From NCBI GenBank assembly GCA_023554445.1, contig JAMJQQ010000028.1, forward strand, positions 1-6,441: a stretch of 6,441 bases of DNA, written 5' to 3'. The stretch is from Carthagonibacter metallireducens. GTDB taxonomy: Bacteria; Gemmatimonadota; Gemmatimonadetes; Palauibacterales; Palauibacteraceae. The notes under the pieces were generated by a model. The model was not told the DNA's origin, searched no databases, and worked only from the letters and a program-made list of their open reading frames with translations. A program made the translations under genes and the position numbers. Below are positions 5,610 to 6,441 of this stretch, in pieces (position 1 is the first letter of the stretch; each line of letters opens with the position of its first letter).

Positions 5610-6341
5610 ATGGGGCCATTCGCCTATTCCTTGACCATGCAGGCCGGGCAGCCGATCGCCGCACGTCCGTGGGACCTGGTTCTCGGCGCCACGCCGATGA
5701 CCAAGATCATTCTCATCGTCCTGGCCGCGTTCTCGGTAATCTCGTGGGTACTGATCTTCTGGAAGTGGTCCGAGTTCCGCCGCCTGCGCGCCACTGGCGA
5801 CGAGTTCGTCGAAGCGATGCAGGATGCGGCGGGGCTTCGCGAGGTATACCAGACCCTCACGCGGCTGCCCGAGTCTCCGTACACCCGGGTCTTCCGCCGG
5901 GGCGTGAATTTCTTCACGGAACTCAGGCCTACGGCGCTCAGGGATGAGGTGCACACCGGTCCCGGTCTGACGCCTGCCCAGCTGGAAGCGCTGAGGCTGG
6001 TTCTCGAGAAGGAGCTGTCGGAGGAGCGCGACGACATGGCCCATGGTCTCACCTGGCTGGCGATCATCGGATCGGTGTCTCCTCTGATGGGGCTGCTCGG
6101 AACCGTCGTCGGCGTGATGAACTCCTTCATCGGCATCACGAGCCAGGGAAGCGCCAACATCGCTGCCGTCGCGCCCGGCATTGCAGAGGCCCTGGTGACG
6201 ACTGTGGTCGGACTCGCCGTCGCCATCCCGGCGGTGATCGCCTACAACCACTTCGCCGGCAAGCTGGGTCTGTTCACGGGTGAGCTCGAAGGATTCGCGG
6301 CCGAGTTCATCGGCACGCTGGCCCGCGAGGGCCGCGTATGA
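5610..6341 (+). CDS. tolQ: Tol-Pal system proton channel subunit TolQ (MotA/TolQ/ExbB family)
   Basis: This inner-membrane subunit forms the proton-driven motor with TolR/ExbD and energises an envelope-spanning partner (TolA or TonB). The 243-aa protein has three predicted transmembrane segments: about 30-51 (MTKIILIVLAAFSVISWVLIF), about 148-170 and about 190-212. A cytoplasmic domain lies between the first and second. Hallmarks are WLAIIGSVSPLMGLLGTVVG (149-168) and IAEALVTTVVGLAVAIPAVIAYN (191-213), the conserved channel-lining region of the family. The first 30 residues are weakly hydrophobic and precede TM1. The start ATG is chosen from the Shine-Dalgarno and from the end of the preceding gene; ATG at 5637 is an alternative. 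The stop overlaps the tolR start by ATGA. TolQ rather than ExbB is favoured by overall resemblance and by the neighbouring LysM and sugar genes. The deciding neighbours (tolA, tolB, pal) lie outside the window. Confidence 0.9.
   Translation: MGPFAYSLTMQAGQPIAARPWDLVLGATPMTKIILIVLAAFSVISWVLIFWKWSEFRRLRATGDEFVEAMQDAAGLREVYQTLTRLPESPYTRVFRRGVNFFTELRPTALRDEVHTGPGLTPAQLEALRLVLEKELSEERDDMAHGLTWLAIIGSVSPLMGLLGTVVGVMNSFIGITSQGSANIAAVAPGIAEALVTTVVGLAVAIPAVIAYNHFAGKLGLFTGELEGFAAEFIGTLAREGRV
6327..6331 (+). promoter_or_regulatory. Shine-Dalgarno for tolR within tolQ
   Basis: GAGGG lies 6 bases before the ATG at 6338, inside the last tolQ codons. It supports translation of tolR from the ATGA overlap. 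Confidence 0.55.
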
Positions 6342-6441
6342 TCGGACGGGCGTCCCGGAACGATGGACACGGCGGTCTGCCTGTCCGGGCGGAAATCAAC
6401 GTGACGAGCCTGGTGGACGTCGCCTTCACCTTGCTCGTGAT
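6338..6441 (+). CDS. tolR: TolR/ExbD family biopolymer transporter, N-terminal fragment cut by window end
   Basis: The window ends after 34 complete codons. The visible protein has a short cytoplasmic N-terminus (1-17, with Arg3, Arg7 and Arg17). The family signature EINVTSLVDVAFTLLV (19-34) follows and starts the single transmembrane helix. Asp27 is at the position of the essential membrane aspartate that carries protons in TolR and ExbD. The start overlaps the tolQ stop (ATGA) and has a GAGGG ribosome binding site, the usual tolQ-tolR coupling. The periplasmic domain, which would separate TolR from ExbD, is not present here. The family call is secure; the TolR name is inferred from the tolQ call. 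Confidence 0.88.
   Translation, partial: MIGRASRNDGHGGLPVRAEINVTSLVDVAFTLLV

Noticed and set aside
1..6441. Mobile elements, CRISPR arrays, tRNA/rRNA genes, toxin-antitoxin or defence genes
   Set aside because: No transposase, integrase, regularly spaced repeats, tRNA-like cloverleaf or small toxin-antitoxin pair was noticed by eye. The genes are conserved housekeeping and envelope functions, so no new defence or mobile system is claimed.

Overview
This is a GC-rich (roughly two-thirds G+C by eye) bacterial chromosomal segment. All nine genes are on the plus strand and packed almost end to end. Rare start codons (GTG, TTG) and 4-7 bp overlaps are frequent. The tolQ/tolR pair and a secreted LysM protein indicate a cell with an outer membrane. 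Protein style and gene mix would fit Gemmatimonadota or a neighbouring GC-rich diderm phylum, but that placement is an impression, not a demonstrated assignment. I see no mobile element, CRISPR array, RNA gene or prophage remnant. The content is core housekeeping plus cell envelope.

Region 1 (1-2766) is a translationally coupled information-maintenance cluster. It holds the C-terminal half of uvrB (nucleotide excision repair; its 5' part lies outside the window), then tsaE, tsaB and rimI. Consecutive genes overlap by 4, 7 and 4 bp. TsaE and TsaB belong to the bacterial t6A tRNA-modification machinery, and RimI is a GNAT acetyltransferase that often travels with them. The partners TsaD and TsaC are not in the window.

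Region 2 (2767-4495) starts with the only gap that carries a credible promoter. A perfect TTGACA overlaps the rimI stop codon, followed by TAGGTT. It precedes ssb (single-stranded DNA-binding protein) and, 10 bp after ssb, a gene for a secreted LysM-domain protein whose C-terminal part looks like two diverged tandem copies of a module of about 110 residues.

Region 3 (4496-6441) starts with a 152 bp intergenic stretch. It continues with an extended-SDR NAD-dependent nucleotide-sugar epimerase (GalE-like), then tolQ, then the first 34 codons of a TolR/ExbD protein cut by the window end. TolQ-TolR is a proton-driven inner-membrane motor, most likely of the Tol-Pal system. With the LysM protein and the sugar epimerase it gives the right half of the window an envelope theme.

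No previously undescribed system is evident. The observations most worth a second look are the internal duplication in the LysM protein, the stop-codon-embedded promoter for ssb, and the tight coupling of uvrB with t6A genes.
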